DNA from: Polyangium fumosum
GTDB lineage: Bacteria; Myxococcota_A; Polyangia; Polyangiales; Polyangiaceae
Direction of reading: 5' to 3'
DNA length: 64,000 bases
NCBI RefSeq assembly: GCF_005144585.1
Contig: NZ_SSMQ01000042.1
Location: forward strand, 1-64,000
The position numbers and the translations under genes are program-made. The notes under the pieces were generated by a model, which was given only the letters and a program-made list of their open reading frames with translations, was not told the DNA's origin and made no database searches. Positions 25,263 to 34,500 of this stretch are shown here, one piece after another (within the stretch, counting starts at the first letter, position 1; the number at the start of each line of letters is the position of its first letter).

Positions 25263-25772
25263 TCAATCCGCGCCGGCCGAGACCTCGGCGCCTCGAAGGG
25301 CGCCTCGCGGTTCAGGCTCGTCACGCCGAGTCGCTTGTCGCGGCCGCGCGCGCTCTTGCCAGATGGACGCGGCCACGAGCACCGCAATCGACGACCACGC
25401 GAGGACCTGAATCTCCCCGAGGACGTGGCTCGCGACGAGCCCGGCCGAGCCGGCGAGCGAGAGCATGAGCGGACCCGCGCGACGCGAGCGGGCATAACGA
25501 CGGCCGCTCACGGCGAGCGTGATCACGACCGCGGCGACGAGCAAAATGAGGTGCTGCGTCTCGGTGACCACGAATCCGACGCCGAGCGCAGAGAGCGCCT
25601 GCGCCCACGCGCCGAGGCAGGTCGGGCACACGGCGCAGGCGAGCACCGGAAGCACGGCGCCGAGGAAAGACGAGCGGCCGGGCGTCGTGGTCCGCGTCTC
25701 GGGGGGGTGACCTCCGCAGCAACCGGCGTGATGCTTCTCGGAAGGCTCGGCCTGGCGCGTGGGTGCGTTCAC
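25263..25772 (-). CDS. MerC-like small membrane protein
   Basis: 169 residues from a GTG at 25772; no clear Shine-Dalgarno sequence. After a 30-residue hydrophilic leader with HHAGCCGGH, about four transmembrane helices follow. The first carries ACAVCPTCLGAWAQALSALGVGF, which resembles the CC/CPxC-like metal-binding segment of MerC mercury uptake proteins. A His-rich, Cys-paired N-terminus also fits metal handling. No merR, merA or merT lies nearby, so a mercury resistance role is not supported by context. It could equally be a general heavy-metal or unknown membrane protein. Confidence 0.55.
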   Translation of the reverse strand: MNAPTRQAEPSEKHHAGCCGGHPPETRTTTPGRSSFLGAVLPVLACAVCPTCLGAWAQALSALGVGFVVTETQHLILLVAAVVITLAVSGRRYARSRRAGPLMLSLAGSAGLVASHVLGEIQVLAWSSIAVLVAASIWQERARPRQATRRDEPEPRGALRGAEVSAGAD

Positions 25773-25898
25773 GACGTGAACATGAACGCGGGGGCCGTTG
25801 ATGCAATCCCGCTTTCGTCGCAGCGCCGCTGCTTCGTCGGGGACGATTCACCGCCATGGGGGATTTCCTCCGTCCCCATCGTTTGGCGGGAATGTACG

Positions 25899-25926
25899 GA
25901 ATTCCATTGGTGCGACCGAATTCCAT
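25899..25926 (+). promoter_or_regulatory. Direct repeat GAATTCCAT upstream of FIST-STAS operon
   Basis: Two exact copies of GAATTCCAT (25899-25907, 25918-25926) start 19 nt apart and end 48 nt before the FIST start. The surrounding sequence is AT-richer than the genome average. They may be operator half-sites or part of the promoter; not tested. Confidence 0.35.
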
Positions 25927-25974
25927 CGTGTAACATGAAAAATAGCGTCATCGCGTCGACATTGGGGGGAAAAG

Positions 25975-27132
25975 ATGCGAGCAGCCACAGTATCCATCGT
26001 GCATACGGATGCCCTGACCGCGGGTCGGGAGGTCGCCGAAGAGCTGACCTTCGAGCTCGGCGGTCCGCCGGAGACCGTCCTTCTTTTCGTATCGAGCCAG
26101 CACGATCCCGTGCAGGTGCTCGCGGGCCTCCGGGGCCGCCTGCCCGCGGGGGTCGTGGTCGCGGGTTGTTCGAGTTTCGCCGAGATCAATACGGACGAAG
26201 GCCTCACCTCGTCCGTGACGGCCATGGGCCTGCGGGGGATCGAATGCGCCGCGTTCAAGGTCGATAGTCTGCTGCCCGACAGCCGGCGCGCCGGGCATGC
26301 GCTCGCGGAGAAGGTTCGAGGCTTCGGCCCGAGCCTGCTCGTCACGTTTCCCGATGGCATCCATGGGAGCCCCGCCGCGTACGTCCGCGGGTTGCAGGAC
26401 GTGCTCGGCGCGACGTTCCCCATCGTGGGCGGCGTCTCCGCGGAGCACCTCGCATTCGAGCGCACCTCCCAGATTTGCAATCGCGAGGTGCTCACCGGCG
26501 GCGCCGTCGCCCTCGCCATCCGCGGCACGAGGGCGATCGCCACGGCCGCAAAGTCGGGGTTTCGGCCGCTCGGCGCCGTCCGCACCGTGACGCGCGTGGA
26601 GGGGAAGAACCTCATCCTGGAGCTCGACGGAAAACCCGCGCTCCGGATCTACAAAGACTTTCTCGGGCACGCGTTCCGGGATCAGCAGATGATCGGGATC
26701 GAGTTCCCGCTGCTCGTCATCCTCGATTTCGAGGGCAGCTACATGGATTCGGACGAGCGCGTGAACGTGGTGCGCGTGGTGCGCAAGCTCGACGAGGAGA
26801 AAGGTGGCCTCTTGCTCAGCAGCGAGATCGCCGTGGGCATGAAGATTCGTCTGACGTGCTCGACCCGGGACGATCTGCTGCTCGCCGCGGCCCAGGCGGC
26901 CGAGGAAGTCCATCGGAAGATGCCTTCGCCCTCGCTCGCGCTCGTTTTTGGTTGCGCCGGGCGCAAGCTCATCCTCGGCACGCGTTATCAGGAGGAGATC
27001 CGGCGCGCGTTCTCCGCCCTCGCGCCGGGCGTGCCCAAGGTCGGGTTTTATACCTACGGCGAGCTTTGCCCCGTGCGTGACATCACCCTCTGTCACGACG
27101 AGACGTTCACCGTGGTCCTCCTCGGGGCGTGA
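25975..27132 (+). CDS. FIST domain sensor protein
   Basis: 385 residues; ATG 25975 follows GGGGGGAAAAG. FIST N-domain (about 20-215): TVLLFVSSQHDPVQVLAGLRGRLP, VVAGCSSFAEI, LLVTFPDGIHGSPAAYVRGL, PIVGGVSAEH. FIST C-domain (about 220-375): HAFRDQQMIGIEFPLLVIL, VVRKLDEEKGGLLLSSEI, LVFGCAGRKLILGTRYQEEI, KVGFYTYGELCPV. Such proteins are cytosolic sensors proposed to bind small ligands such as amino acids. The stop overlaps the GTG of the next gene (GTGA), so FIST and STAS proteins are translationally coupled. This suggests that FIST sensing feeds STAS-mediated partner switching. The 3' end of the FIST gene shows typical high-GC codon use. Confidence 0.87.
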   Translation: MRAATVSIVHTDALTAGREVAEELTFELGGPPETVLLFVSSQHDPVQVLAGLRGRLPAGVVVAGCSSFAEINTDEGLTSSVTAMGLRGIECAAFKVDSLLPDSRRAGHALAEKVRGFGPSLLVTFPDGIHGSPAAYVRGLQDVLGATFPIVGGVSAEHLAFERTSQICNREVLTGGAVALAIRGTRAIATAAKSGFRPLGAVRTVTRVEGKNLILELDGKPALRIYKDFLGHAFRDQQMIGIEFPLLVILDFEGSYMDSDERVNVVRVVRKLDEEKGGLLLSSEIAVGMKIRLTCSTRDDLLLAAAQAAEEVHRKMPSPSLALVFGCAGRKLILGTRYQEEIRRAFSALAPGVPKVGFYTYGELCPVRDITLCHDETFTVVLLGA

Positions 27133-27818
27133 GCATGCATTGTGATCGTTGCATCCTCGAGGATGAATCGCGCGCCGAGCTGCCCCTGGATGCCTTTCTC
27201 TCCGATTTTCTCGCCTGCGATGCGTGCACAGAGGCGGCCGCAGGGCCCCTCGCGCTCCGGCTCGCGCTGGATCGGCTCCGGCAGAGCGCCCATTCGCTCC
27301 GCCGGACGCGGAGCTTGCTCCGGCAGCGCGAAAAGGACCTCGAAGCAGCCCTGGAGGCGACGGCGCAATACGAGGCGCGCATCGAGAACATGGAGCGCGT
27401 GTACAAGCAAAGCACGCGCGAGCTCGAGCCCCACGTCGCGGTGGTGGAGAAGCAGGCCGAGACCATCCGCGCGCTCTCCGCGCCGATCCTGGAGGTCGGC
27501 GAAGGCGTGGTGGCCATGCCGATCATCGGCGCGCTCGACGGCGAGCGCGCCGCGCTCGTGACGGAGGCGCTGCTCGCGAGGATCCACGCGCAGCCGGCGC
27601 GCTGGGTGATCCTCGACCTCACGGGGCTCGACGAGGTCGACGATACGACGGCGGTCGCTTTTTTGCGGGTCTGCGCGGCGCTCCGCCTGCTCGGGGCCCG
27701 GGTCGTGCTTTGTGGATTGCGGAGCCGGGTGGCCCAGGAGCTCGTTCGGCTGGGGGCCGATCTCTCGGCGCTTCAAATGCTCCCCACGTTGCGCGCCGCG
27801 CTCGCGCGGTGCCGGTGA
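27129..27818 (+). CDS. Coiled-coil STAS protein (RsbR-like)
   Basis: 229 residues from GTG 27129, which overlaps the FIST stop (an in-frame ATG lies at 27135). A CDRC pair is at the extreme N-terminus. Residues about 45-110 are a coiled coil (SLLRQREKDLEAALEATAQY, HVAVVEKQAETIR). The STAS domain (about 115-225) opens LSAPILEVGEGVVAMPIIG and has VILDLTGLDEVDDTTAVAF, where the D-T-T is at the phosphorylation position of RsbR/RsbS-type proteins. These take part in stressosome-like partner switching with a serine kinase. No kinase or phosphatase is adjacent. It converges on the TDO-like fusion with 12 nt between stops. Confidence 0.85.
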   Translation: MSMHCDRCILEDESRAELPLDAFLSDFLACDACTEAAAGPLALRLALDRLRQSAHSLRRTRSLLRQREKDLEAALEATAQYEARIENMERVYKQSTRELEPHVAVVEKQAETIRALSAPILEVGEGVVAMPIIGALDGERAALVTEALLARIHAQPARWVILDLTGLDEVDDTTAVAFLRVCAALRLLGARVVLCGLRSRVAQELVRLGADLSALQMLPTLRAALARCR

Positions 27819-27830
27819 AGGGCGGCGCCT

Positions 27831-29519
27831 CTATTCTTCCAGGGGGCAAGCGACGCGCTCGGCCCCCGAGAGCATCTGCCGCGCGATGTCGCGGGGATCG
27901 TCGAGCACGGTGACGCGGACGATCTCTCCCGCGGGGGAGAACGAGAATCGCTCGGTGCCCGTATACGAAATGGGGATTCCCTGGTGCCGGACGTCGAGTT
28001 GCCAGTCGACCTCGGCGCGGCCCTCGCGGGCGTCGATGCGGACGGCGCGCTCGGTCACGACGACGCCGCGCTCGAAGACCTTCATGAAGTTGCGGAAGAA
28101 CACGCGTAGGCCGTGATGCCCGCGGAAGGGTCGGCTGCCTTCGGGCGATTCGATGGCGCCGTTCGTCGCGAACAGCCGGACCCAGCGATCGAGATCCATG
28201 TCGCGCATGGCGTCGAAATAGGCGGCGACGGCGGCGCGCATGCGGCTCGTGTCGAGGGCCGCGGGGGGCGGGGCCGGCGGCGGATCGGCCGGGGCGCGCT
28301 CCAGATCGCTGATGATACGCCCTGCGTGGTTTCCGTGGGCGAAGCTCGTGATGACGCTGTGCCGGTAGCGCGCCCGATCCAGGTCCGGGTAGAGCGGCTT
28401 GACGAAATGGTCGACCAGCGTCTGCACCTCGACGCCGAGGGAGCCGAGGCTCTCCGTCCCGAGGACACGCACGGCCAGTTTGTAATGGTTGAAGAGGAAG
28501 AGGGAGAGGCGATTCTCGAGGGTCGTGAGCGCCTCGAAAAACGCGTGCTCGTCCCGATGGATCTCGGGGCGTCGATAGATCGTGAGGAGAGAGGTGCCGC
28601 GCTCGGCCCGATCGGCGTCGAGGCGCTGGAAGAGCCTCCGGGCCGCCGCGAGGGCGCTCGCGAACTGGCGCGACTGCGCCCCGCTCGCGTCACGCAGGCG
28701 GACGCGGAGCGGGTGGTAATCGGAGAGGACCATCGTTTCGAGGATCAAGATGGCCTCGGCGAGGGAACTCACGATGCACGCGGCTTGCTGGATGGAGCGG
28801 GCCCCCGCGAGCCAATCGCGAAGGTTCGCCGCGGATTCGGCTGCGGCGAGCGCCCGGAGCGTGAGGAACATCCAGCATTCGACGCCCTGGTGGGTGGAGG
28901 CGAAGAGGCGATCCTCGGCGTTGAACGTGCGGCGCTGGAAGAGCGCGGCGACGGCGAGGGGCGCGGCCCAGGCGTCATAAGGGAGGGTCGGGACGTCCGT
29001 CCGGGGGCGTCGCTCGGGGAGTCCGTGGGCAGCCCGGAGGGCATCGATCGCGGGTTCGAGGCCCAGCAAGAAAGGGACGTCGGCACAGGTGGCGTCGTAG
29101 GTGTCGGCCCATTGCCGGACGAGCCGCGTGGGGACGCCGAGCTTCGTCGTATGGTGCGCGAGGTCCGCGAGCACGTGGAGATTCGTGGCGCGCGAGGGCG
29201 CTCCCGGCGGGAGCGTCGTCGGCGGCGGCGTCGAGGCGAGCACGTCGCCGAGCAGCCGAATTTGCGCGACCGCGCCGCTCCACAGGCGCGACATGCGCTC
29301 GTCCCTGGGCGCCGCGGCCCGGGCGTCGCGCGCGGTATCGGCGATCAGCAGGAACACGAGCTCGAGCGAGACGAGCGCCGCGCGCAGAGGCGCCTCGTTC
29401 TCCCAGCCCGACGTCCCCGACCAGAGCGGGGCCAGATCATCGAGGGAAATGTAAAGCTCATAAGGTCGGCCATCCATGGAATGCACCCCCACGATAACGT
29501 ATCGGAGATGCATGGCCAT
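27831..29519 (-). CDS. Tryptophan 2,3-dioxygenase-like protein fused to SnoaL/NTF2-like domain
   Basis: 562 residues (start ATG 29519; in-frame ATGs at 29513 and 29477 remain possible). Residues about 180-385 read like tryptophan 2,3-dioxygenase. THQGVECWMFLT (His210) is in the place of TDO's HQxYELWF distal-His motif. ILETMVLSDYHPLRVRLRDASGAQSRQF matches LETM-PLDF-FR--L-PASGFQS-QFR. FNHYKLAVRVLG (His345) sits where TDO keeps its heme-ligand His. Residues about 425-550 are a SnoaL/NTF2-like fold (MRAAVAAYFDAMRDMDLDRW, HHGLRVFFRNFMKVFERG). Residues 1-175 match nothing I know. The TDO match is by eye over two motifs and is the weakest part. Cytosolic; substrate unknown. Confidence 0.65.
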   Translation of the reverse strand: MAMHLRYVIVGVHSMDGRPYELYISLDDLAPLWSGTSGWENEAPLRAALVSLELVFLLIADTARDARAAAPRDERMSRLWSGAVAQIRLLGDVLASTPPPTTLPPGAPSRATNLHVLADLAHHTTKLGVPTRLVRQWADTYDATCADVPFLLGLEPAIDALRAAHGLPERRPRTDVPTLPYDAWAAPLAVAALFQRRTFNAEDRLFASTHQGVECWMFLTLRALAAAESAANLRDWLAGARSIQQAACIVSSLAEAILILETMVLSDYHPLRVRLRDASGAQSRQFASALAAARRLFQRLDADRAERGTSLLTIYRRPEIHRDEHAFFEALTTLENRLSLFLFNHYKLAVRVLGTESLGSLGVEVQTLVDHFVKPLYPDLDRARYRHSVITSFAHGNHAGRIISDLERAPADPPPAPPPAALDTSRMRAAVAAYFDAMRDMDLDRWVRLFATNGAIESPEGSRPFRGHHGLRVFFRNFMKVFERGVVVTERAVRIDAREGRAEVDWQLDVRHQGIPISYTGTERFSFSPAGEIVRVTVLDDPRDIARQMLSGAERVACPLEE

Positions 29520-29638
29520 TGCGAGCGAAATGGGAATGCGCGGGCGCGATTCCGTGATTCCGTATGCGACGGAGGAGATCCGTCCGGCGCGCCGGATCCG
29601 CGTCGACGGCGACAGGCCTTCTGCTACCTTGGCAGCGT

Positions 29639-30076
29639 ATGACGGCCGCCTCCTCCGACGAATACGTGTTTCCCGTCGTCGCCTCGCCCGACGACATCGA
29701 CGAGCTCGGGCACGTGTCGAACGTCGTCTACGTGCGCTGGGTGCAGGACGCAGCCCGGGCCCACTCCGAGGCCGTCGGCTGGGACAGGTCGGCCTACGTG
29801 CGCGCCGGCGCCGTGTTCGTCGTGCGGCGCCACGAGATCGATTACCTCGCGCCGGTGTTTCTGGGCGATCGCATCGAGGTCCGGACCCACGTCGCCAAAT
29901 TCGGCGCCGCCACGTGCGAGCGCAGGACCCGCCTCGTGCGCTCGTCCGACAGCGTCGAGGTGGCCCGCTCCGTCACCTCATGGGCGTTCGTCGCGACCGC
30001 GACCCAAAGGCCCGCCCGGATCCCCCAGGAGATTCGCGACGTCTTCCCCGCCGCCCTGCCGCGCGTCAGCCCCTGA
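29639..30076 (+). CDS. Thioesterase (4-hydroxybenzoyl-CoA type, hotdog fold)
   Basis: 145 residues; ATG 29639, the usual length for single-hotdog thioesterases. Motif DDIDELGHVSNVVYVRWVQDA contains the DxxGHVNNxxY signature with the catalytic Asp (a Ser replaces the first Asn). GAVFVVRRHEIDYLAPVFLGDRIEVRTHV follows, the central beta-strands of the fold. It should hydrolyse an acyl-CoA or acyl-carrier-protein thioester in the cytosol. Its last 99 nt overlap the 3' end of the convergent symporter gene. It diverges from the TDO-like gene across 119 nt. Confidence 0.85.
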   Translation: MTAASSDEYVFPVVASPDDIDELGHVSNVVYVRWVQDAARAHSEAVGWDRSAYVRAGAVFVVRRHEIDYLAPVFLGDRIEVRTHVAKFGAATCERRTRLVRSSDSVEVARSVTSWAFVATATQRPARIPQEIRDVFPAALPRVSP

Positions 30077-31444
30077 ACCATTGCCGTTGCCGTCGCCCAC
30101 GTCGAGGAGCACGGCGACGAGCATGTCGCTCATCACGTTCACGCCCGAGCGACACCTGGCAATGAACCAGTCGACCGTCATCACGAGCGGAATGGCCGTG
30201 GCGATCAAGGCGTCCGGCAGCCCCGCCGCGGTGAGCACGAGCGGCAGCACGACGAGCCCCGCCTCCGGGATCCCCGCGATGCCCGCCGCCGCCATCACCG
30301 AGGCGAGCCCGATCGTGATCTCCTCGCCGAGCCCGAGCGTCATCCCCGTCGCCTGCGTCAAGAAGACGGCCGTGATCGCCTCGTAGAGCAGAATGCCGTC
30401 GTTGTTGAGGTTCGTCCCGATGCACGCCGCGAGGCGCGCCGACGCGGGCGAGACGCCCATGCGATCGAGCGCCTTCAGCGTGACGGGCACCGTGGCGAGG
30501 CTCGAGTTCGTCGAGAGGCCCGTCAGGATCGCGTCCGCGCCAATGCCGAGGTACACGCGCGGGGGCTTTCCCCCCACGAGCCAGGCGACGAGCGGGTAAT
30601 ACACGAGCGAATGCAGCACCATCGCCGCGAGCACCGTGAACAAGAAGACCCAGATCGATTGAAAGACCCGCAGCCCGGCCTTGCCCACGACGTCCGCGAC
30701 GACCCCGAGCACCGCGATCGGCACGATGCCCACGACGATATCGAGCGCCTCGACGAGGATCGCATACACCGCGCCGATGCCCTGCTCGACCACCGTCATC
30801 GCGGGCCCCGTCCCCTCGTCCGACCGCGCCCGCGCGCGCCGCAGCGCGACGCCCACGAGCAGGCCGAGCAGGACGACCGTGATCACGCTGTTCTCGGAGA
30901 ACGGGTCGACGAGGCTGCGCGGGACATACCCCGAGAGGTTATCGAGGAAGCCGAGGCTGCCCTTTTTCGAGGCCGCGAGGAGCTCCTGCGCCGCATCCGA
31001 AGGCACGTCGCCCGGCCGGTGGAGCTCGGAGAGCGTGCCCGCGAGGTGCCGTCCCGGCGAGAAGCCGTTCATGATCGAAAGGCCGATGCCGAGCGCCACC
31101 GTCGCATTGACCGCGCAGATGAGGACGAGGCGCGCCCCTTTGCGGAGCGATATGTCCGTCTTGACGAATGCGTCGAGGATCGCGAAAAACACGAGCGGGA
31201 CGGCGAGCGCCTTGAGGAGCTTCACCACGAGCAGCCCCAGGCGGCCGAGCTCGGCGTTGCCCACGCTTCCGAAGAGGTACTTTCGTTCCTTGAAGACGAG
31301 GCCGAGCAAGATGCCGGCGACGACGCCGGAGAGCACGCGCACGTAGAGTGGTACGCGTCGTTTGGGTTGCTCACCCCCGCGGCTTTTTTGCTCCCCCATG
31401 ACCGTGCTGTTTTCACGCGGGTCCGGAGCGCCGTCAATTGTCAT
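29978..31444 (-). CDS. Dicarboxylate/amino acid:cation symporter (DAACS family)
   Basis: 488 residues (ATG 31444; an in-frame ATG at 31399 gives 473). Eight or so transmembrane helices plus re-entrant loops. The family signatures are GLSTNSSLATVPVTL (the serine-rich HP1 tip), GTNLNNDGILLYE (TM7 NMDGT-like motif) and GIPEAGLVVLPLVL (HP2). It imports glutamate, aspartate or C4-dicarboxylates with Na+ or H+. The C-terminal tail (VGDGNGNGSGADARQGGGEDVANLLGDP) is a Gly/Asp-rich extension lying entirely over the end of the convergent thioesterase gene (99-nt overlap). This suggests the stop was lost and the frame extended into the neighbour. Confidence 0.9.
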   Translation of the reverse strand: MTIDGAPDPRENSTVMGEQKSRGGEQPKRRVPLYVRVLSGVVAGILLGLVFKERKYLFGSVGNAELGRLGLLVVKLLKALAVPLVFFAILDAFVKTDISLRKGARLVLICAVNATVALGIGLSIMNGFSPGRHLAGTLSELHRPGDVPSDAAQELLAASKKGSLGFLDNLSGYVPRSLVDPFSENSVITVVLLGLLVGVALRRARARSDEGTGPAMTVVEQGIGAVYAILVEALDIVVGIVPIAVLGVVADVVGKAGLRVFQSIWVFLFTVLAAMVLHSLVYYPLVAWLVGGKPPRVYLGIGADAILTGLSTNSSLATVPVTLKALDRMGVSPASARLAACIGTNLNNDGILLYEAITAVFLTQATGMTLGLGEEITIGLASVMAAAGIAGIPEAGLVVLPLVLTAAGLPDALIATAIPLVMTVDWFIARCRSGVNVMSDMLVAVLLDVGDGNGNGSGADARQGGGEDVANLLGDPGGPLGRGRDERP

Positions 31445-31527
31445 GGTGAGCGGTCTACGTGAGGGCTAGCATGGAGGGATGCTCGCGCGTGTCTTCGCAG
31501 CGAGCGTCGGCGGAGAGGATCGGGGCG

Positions 31528-34500
31528 ATGAACCGGGAGCCATCGCGAGGGTCGGAGGAGACGGAGCGAGGTCAACCCGCGACGAGCGCGCCCCCGACGC
31601 GCGGCGCAGGGGCGGACCTCGGCGCGGCGACGACGCTCTCGAAAAGCCAGGCGCCGTCGGGCGTCACGACCCACGTGCCGTCGTCGGGGCGGTGGAGCGC
31701 GGCGCGGCTGCCGCTCGTCGATCGGGCGAGTTATGCGGTGGAGACCGAAGTCGCGCAGGGCGGGATCGGGCGGGTCCTCTCGGCGCGGGACCAGCGGCTC
31801 GATCGGCGGGTGGCGCTGAAGGAGCTGCTCGACTCCGGCTCCGCCGCCGAGGATCGGTTCGTCCGCGAGGCGCTCTTGACGGCGCGGCTGCAGCACCCGT
31901 CGATCGTGCCGGTGTACGAGGCCGGGCGCTGGCCGACGGGTGAGCCCTTTTATTCGATGAAGCTCGTCTCCGGGCGCCCGCTGTCCGAGATCATCGACGG
32001 CGCCCGCACGATCGACGAGCGGCTCCCGCTGCTCACGCACGTGCTCGCGGTGGCCGATGCGGTGGCGTACGCGCATGAGAAACGCATCATTCATCGAGAT
32101 CTGAAGCCCGCGAACGTGCTCGTCGGCGCGCACGGCGAGACACTCGTGATCGACTGGGGCCTCGGCAAGGATCTGTCCGAGCCCACGGGGAACGGGCAGG
32201 GGAGCCGCGAAGGCGAGCGGAGTTCGGCCCCCGAAGGCGGTGACGACGTGGACGAGGCCGCGCTGGGCGACGGGATCACGCTCGTGGGCTCGGTGATGGG
32301 GACACCCGCGTACATGCCGCCCGAGCAAGCAGCGGCGGAGGCCGTGGACGAGCGTGCGGACGTGTACGCGCTCGGGGCGATCCTTTATCACGTGCTCGCG
32401 GGGCGCCCGCCGTACGCGGGCGTGAGCGGCATCAAGGTCCTGCAGCGGGTGCTCGAGGGCCCGCCCACGCCGCTGCGGAAAATGCAGCGCGGGATCCAGC
32501 TTGATCTCCTGGCGATCGTGGACAAAGCGATGGCCCGGGATCCGGCCGGCCGGTACCCGACGGCGAAGGCGCTGGCGGAGGATCTACGGCGGTTTCTCGC
32601 GGGGCAACTCGTGGGCGTGCACTCCTACACGACCCGCGAGAAGATATGGCGGTTCGCCCGCAGGCACCGGGCGGCGCTCTCCGTGGCGGTGGCGGCGTTT
32701 TGTGTGCTCGTCACGGCCGGGGGGCTCTTCGTCACGGGCGTGCTGAAGGAGCGCGATCGCGTGACGCGGGAGCATGCGATGGCGGAGGAGGCGCGCAAAA
32801 AAGCGGTGGAAGCCGAGCAACGGGCCGTCGCGCACGCCGACGAGCTCACGCTGGTCCAGGCGCGCGCGGCCGTGCTGCGGGATCCGAACGAGGCGCTCGC
32901 GTGGCTGAAGACGCTCTCGCCGACGTTCGATCAATGGAGCTCGGCGCGCGTCGTGGCCGCGGACGCCTGGGTGCACGGGCCGGCGCAGGTGCTTCGCGAC
33001 CAAAAAGGGGCAGTCAATCGCGTCGATATCTCGAAGGACGGAAAGCGGCTCGTCGTGGCCAGCGACGATCACACGGCGCGCATTTACGATCTCACGACGG
33101 GCGTGTCGATCGAGCTGCGCGGGCACGAGGACGAGGTCTGGTTCGCCACGTTTTTCCCGGACGAACAGCGCGTGCTCACGACGGGGAAGGACCGGACGAT
33201 CCGCATCTGGGACGCCGCCACGGGCGCCGTGATCTCCACGCTGCGCGGGCACGCGCGCCCCATCGTCTTTGCGCTCCCGTCGCGCGACGGCAAAGAGGTC
33301 GTGAGCCAGGCGGACGACTGGACCGTGCGGGCCTGGGACGTGGCGACGGGCAAACACCGCGTGCTCGCGTCGGACCCGGAGATGACCCGAAAAGGGGCAT
33401 TCGCGCCGAACGAGCGCCATTTCGTGACCGCAGGGAAACACGGCACCCTGACCCTGTTCGATCGGAAGACCGGGGAGTCGTTCGTGCTGCCCGAGATGCG
33501 CGTCCACGACGCCACGGCCCAGTTCCTGCCGCGGTTTCCCATGGGTTTTTCGCCAGACTCGCGCGTGCTCGCCGCCGGCGACCCGGACGGGACGTTGTGG
33601 CTCTGGGACATGCAAAAGAAGGACAAACCGCGGAAGCTCGAAGGGCAGGCCTCGGCCATCCAGCGGCTCGCGTTCGCGCCCGACAGCCAGCGGCTCGCGA
33701 CCGCCACGGTGGATGGAACGGTTCGGGTCTGGGACCTCGCGACGGGCACGGCCACGACGCTGCCCACGTACGACGGTTCGGTGTTCGCGCTCGCCTTCTC
33801 CCTCGACGGGCGCATGCTCGCGTACGGCGGCAACGATCACGAGGTGCGGCTCGTGAATTTCGCGACCGGGGAGCGGCGGCGGTTCGTCGGCATGCGCGAC
33901 AACGTGTCGGACGTGTTGTTCTCGGACGACGGCACGCGCCTGGTCGTCGCGAGCGTGGACGGCACCGCGCGTGTCTTCACGCTCGACACCACGCCGGGCC
34001 GCGTGCTCGGGCGGCACGAAGGGGCAGCCTTCGAGGTCGACATCACGCCCGGCGGGGATCACGTGCTCTCCGCCGGCGCCGACGGCGTCGCGCAGCTCTG
34101 GCCCACGCGAGGCAGCGGCCGCGCAAAGCCCGTCACGCTCACGGGGCACGTGGGACGGGTGATCCACACGGAGATGTCCCCCGCCGGGGATGTGGTCGCC
34201 ACCGCAGGCGAAGACGGCACGGTGCGGCTCTGGGACATGCAAGGCCACGAGATCCGGGCGGCGCGCGCGGACGGCGCGAGGCCGCCGGTGATCAAGTTCT
34301 CCCCGGATGGCGGGTCGGTCGCGATCGGCCACACGAGGGGCGACGTCGAGCTCTGGAACGTCGACTCCGGCGAGGCGCGCGTGATCGGCCGCCACGAAGC
34401 GTCGGTCCTGGCGCTCGCGTTCTCCGCGGATGGATCGAGGCTCGCGACGGGCAGCGCCGACAAGACCGCGCGCATCTGGATGCTCACCACCGGCGAGAGC

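Noticed and set aside
25263-25772. Mercury resistance operon
   Set aside because: Only a MerC-like protein is present, without merR, merT, merP or merA. Kept as MerC-like only.
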